Shown one piece after another: positions 7,213 to 8,649 of a DNA stretch of 8,649 nt. The translations under genes and the position numbers were made by a program. The stretch's first letter is position 1; each line of letters opens with the position of its first letter. Source of the DNA: Verrucomicrobiales bacterium (GTDB lineage: Bacteria; Verrucomicrobiota; Verrucomicrobiia; Verrucomicrobiales; DEV007); the NCBI GenBank assembly GCA_023253615.1, contig JALRFZ010000227.1, positions 1 to 8,649 of the forward strand, read 5' to 3'. The notes beneath the pieces were generated by a model. The model was given only the letters and a program-made list of their open reading frames with translations. It searched no databases and was not told the DNA's origin.

Positions 7213-7283
7213 CGGAAAAACGAAGGGTAGGCTCGATGAGGGACTTCTCAATGAACGGGTTTGCGTGAAAGATACGGCAGCCA
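7213..7283. promoter_or_regulatory. Shared upstream region of divergent genes
   Basis: These 71 bases separate the start of the PSCyt1/DUF1549 gene (minus) from the start of the beta-helix gene (plus), so the promoters of both should lie here or reach slightly into the genes. I see no convincing -35/-10 pair on either strand and no clear operator palindrome. The region contains a five-codon open frame on the plus strand (7251-7268) preceded by a GAGGGA sequence; see findings. The assignment rests on gene orientation only. Confidence 0.4.
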
Positions 7284-8351
7284 ATGCCGGGTCCGATGAA
7301 ACTCCTCCTGATCGCTCTTTATTTGCTGCCGGTTTTCGCCTCCGCCGCGGAGCATCCTGTCTCCAGCCCCGAGGAACTCCGCGCGGCGATCGCGAGGCTG
7401 GCCGATGGCGACATCGTCAGGATCGCACCGGGTGAGTATCCGGGCGGGCACCACGTCCGGGGGATCGCGAGGTTGACGATCACCGCGCTCGATCCGGAGC
7501 GACCGCCGGTCTTTGTCGGAGGTGGCAATGCCTGGCACTTCTCGCGTTGTCCGGGTCTCACCGTGACCCACCTCCGCACCCGGGGGCAGACCAGCAACGG
7601 GTTCAATCTCGACGATGGCGGGGAGGGCGGGAATCCGGTCGCGGGCATCACTTTGGCGAATCTTGAGATCCACGAGATCGGCCCGCAGGGCAATCACGAT
7701 GGGATCAAGGCTTCGGGGCTGGTGAATCTCACGATCCGGGACTGTCTCATCGAAGGCTGGGGCGGACAGGGGATCGACCTGGTCGGCTGCCATCGTTCGC
7801 GGATCACGGGCTGCCGTTTCGTGGGCAAGGAGGGCTTCAGCGCGAGCGCCGGGGTGCAGCTCAAGGGCGGTTGTTCGGAGATCGTGGTCGAGAAATGCCA
7901 TTTCCTGAACGCGGGGGAGCGGCCTCTCAATCTCGGTGGATCGACCGGGCTCGATTACTTCCGCCCGCTTGGCGCCAAACACGAGGCGGCGAATCTGATC
8001 GCCCGGGAAAACGTGATCGAAGGCGGGCTGTGCGCCGCCGCCTTTGCCGGGGTCGATGGAGCGGAGTTTTCGGCCAACACGATCCTCTTTCCACAGCGCT
8101 GGATTTTCCGGATGCTCCAGGAGACGACCAAGCCGGGTTTTGTTCCTTGTCGGAATGTCAGGGTGACGGGCAACCGCATCGTCTTCCGACGGAGCGAGAT
8201 ACGGGCGGACGTGAACGTGGGCGGGGGAACCGCTCCGGAGACCTTCGTCTTCAGGGAGAACCACTGGTTCGCGGAGGACCGCCCCGAGGCCTCGAAGCCG
8301 CGGTTGCCGGTGGAGGAAACGGGAGGGGTTTACGGGACGGATCCGAGGTGA
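7284..8351 (+). CDS. Secreted right-handed parallel beta-helix protein
   Basis: A 355-residue exported protein. The N-terminus (MKLLLIALYLLPVFASA, cut probably before AEHPV) is a Sec signal peptide. The ATG at 7284 gives four extra residues before it; an ATG at 7296 starts exactly at MKLLL and is equally possible, and neither has a clear Shine-Dalgarno site. The mature protein begins with a region like pectate-lyase and PbH1-repeat proteins (SPEELRAAIARLADGDIVRIAPGEY), followed by successive short strands spaced like beta-helix coils: LTVTHLRTRG, ITLANLEIHEIG, NLTIRDCLIEGWG, SRITGCRFVG, EIVVEKCHFLNAG, VRVTGNRIVF. Polar segments on the coils, NHDGIK (137-142), GGQGID (160-165), GVQLKGG and LNLGGSTGLDYFRP, look strongly constrained and may form a binding or catalytic face. 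The fold is shared by polysaccharide lyases, epimerases and hydrolases; no specific activity can be assigned. It is divergent from the DUF1549/DUF1501 operon. Confidence 0.88.
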   Translation: MPGPMKLLLIALYLLPVFASAAEHPVSSPEELRAAIARLADGDIVRIAPGEYPGGHHVRGIARLTITALDPERPPVFVGGGNAWHFSRCPGLTVTHLRTRGQTSNGFNLDDGGEGGNPVAGITLANLEIHEIGPQGNHDGIKASGLVNLTIRDCLIEGWGGQGIDLVGCHRSRITGCRFVGKEGFSASAGVQLKGGCSEIVVEKCHFLNAGERPLNLGGSTGLDYFRPLGAKHEAANLIARENVIEGGLCAAAFAGVDGAEFSANTILFPQRWIFRMLQETTKPGFVPCRNVRVTGNRIVFRRSEIRADVNVGGGTAPETFVFRENHWFAEDRPEASKPRLPVEETGGVYGTDPR

Positions 8352-8407
8352 GGAGTGGTGGGATTTTCCTCGCGGCGAAAGAGAAGATCGGGCATAGTTC
8401 CCAAATC

Positions 8408-8649
8408 ATGGAAGCCGAGAAATACACCCTCTTCACGGTCGAGGATTACCTCGAAGCGGAGCAAGGCTCCGAGGTCCGCCATGAATATCTCTACGGAACC
8501 ATCCACGCGATGGCGGGGGGATCACGGCGACACAATGCGATCTGCGGCCAGATTTATCGCCTTCTCGCCAGCCGCTTGGGACGCGGTCCCTGTCGAGCCT
8601 TCATTGCGGACGTCAAAGTCCTCGTCCGGACCCGTCTCGGCGAGATCTT
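8408..8649 (+). CDS. Uma2 (DUF820) family nuclease-like protein, N-terminal part (cut by window edge)
   Basis: An open frame of 80 codons plus two bases runs from ATG at 8408 to the window edge without a stop. The translated start (MEAEKYTLFTVEDYLEAE) leads into the Uma2 signature: EVRHEYLYGTIHAMAGGSRRHN (in pieces, Arg24-His25-Glu26, Gly30, then His42-Asn43) and the strand FIADVKVLV (Asp68, Lys70). Uma2 proteins have a PD-(D/E)xK restriction-endonuclease-like fold and are about 180-200 residues long, so more than half of the protein, including the later catalytic acidic/Lys residues, is missing here. They are often present in many copies in cyanobacteria and PVC bacteria, frequently as solitary genes of unknown role. 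The gap from the beta-helix gene is 56 bases; no strong ribosome binding site is seen, and co-transcription is possible. Confidence 0.85.
   Translation, partial: MEAEKYTLFTVEDYLEAEQGSEVRHEYLYGTIHAMAGGSRRHNAICGQIYRLLASRLGRGPCRAFIADVKVLVRTRLGEI

Noticed and set aside
7213..7284. TTG at 7284 as the start of the PSCyt1/DUF1549 gene
   Set aside because: It would put 24 extra residues ahead of a textbook signal peptide and would touch the divergent gene's start codon.
7248..8264. 338-codon open frame antisense to the beta-helix gene
   Set aside because: The plus strand has a signal peptide and regular beta-helix coils; the minus-strand product is rich in Arg, Pro and Asp with no recognisable motif.
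8363..8382. Possible hairpin after the beta-helix gene (TTTC...GAAA arms)
   Set aside because: Only four pairs can form before a mismatch and there is no T-run after it, so it does not qualify as a terminator.

Overview
The window is GC-rich, densely coding DNA from a bacterium that is most likely a verrucomicrobium or a relative in the Planctomycetes-Verrucomicrobia-Chlamydiae (PVC) group. The main evidence is a PSCyt1/DUF1549/DUF1553 cytochrome-like gene coupled to a DUF1501 gene, a pair that is hugely expanded in Planctomycetes and Verrucomicrobia and uncommon elsewhere. A secreted beta-helix protein and a secretin-derived protein of a style I associate with Verrucomicrobia agree with this. 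No rRNA, tRNA, CRISPR array, insertion sequence, integrase or phage gene was seen. No gene-free stretch exceeds about 75 bases.

Layout: (1) Bases 1-3548, plus strand, hold three genes in one direction: the 3' part of a gene for a protein built from two diverged secretin-like modules, then a membrane histidine kinase, then an OmpR/PhoB-type response regulator. The kinase and regulator overlap by 4 bases (ATGA). The kinase starts 34 bases after the first gene, so all three may be co-transcribed. (2) Bases 3581-7212, minus strand, hold a two-gene operon: a Sec-exported protein with PSCyt1, Big2-like, DUF1549 and DUF1553 regions, followed by a Tat-exported DUF1501 protein, again joined by an ATGA overlap. 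This operon converges on the response regulator across only 32 bases. (3) Bases 7284-8351, plus strand, hold a secreted right-handed beta-helix protein, divergent from the cytochrome-like gene across a 71-base shared upstream region. (4) From 8408 to the edge lies the N-terminal part of a Uma2 (DUF820) family nuclease-like gene.

How the genes may work together: the DUF1549/DUF1553 and DUF1501 proteins almost certainly act as a pair outside the cytoplasm. In PVC bacteria such pairs sit near carbohydrate-degradation genes, and the divergent beta-helix protein has a fold typical of polysaccharide lyases and related enzymes, so an extracytoplasmic polysaccharide-related role is a reasonable but unproven inference. 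The two-component system beside the secretin-like protein could sense an envelope state; its signal is unknown. The most unusual item is the two-module secretin-like protein. The rest is recognisable PVC gene content, and I see no convincing new multi-gene defence or mobile system.
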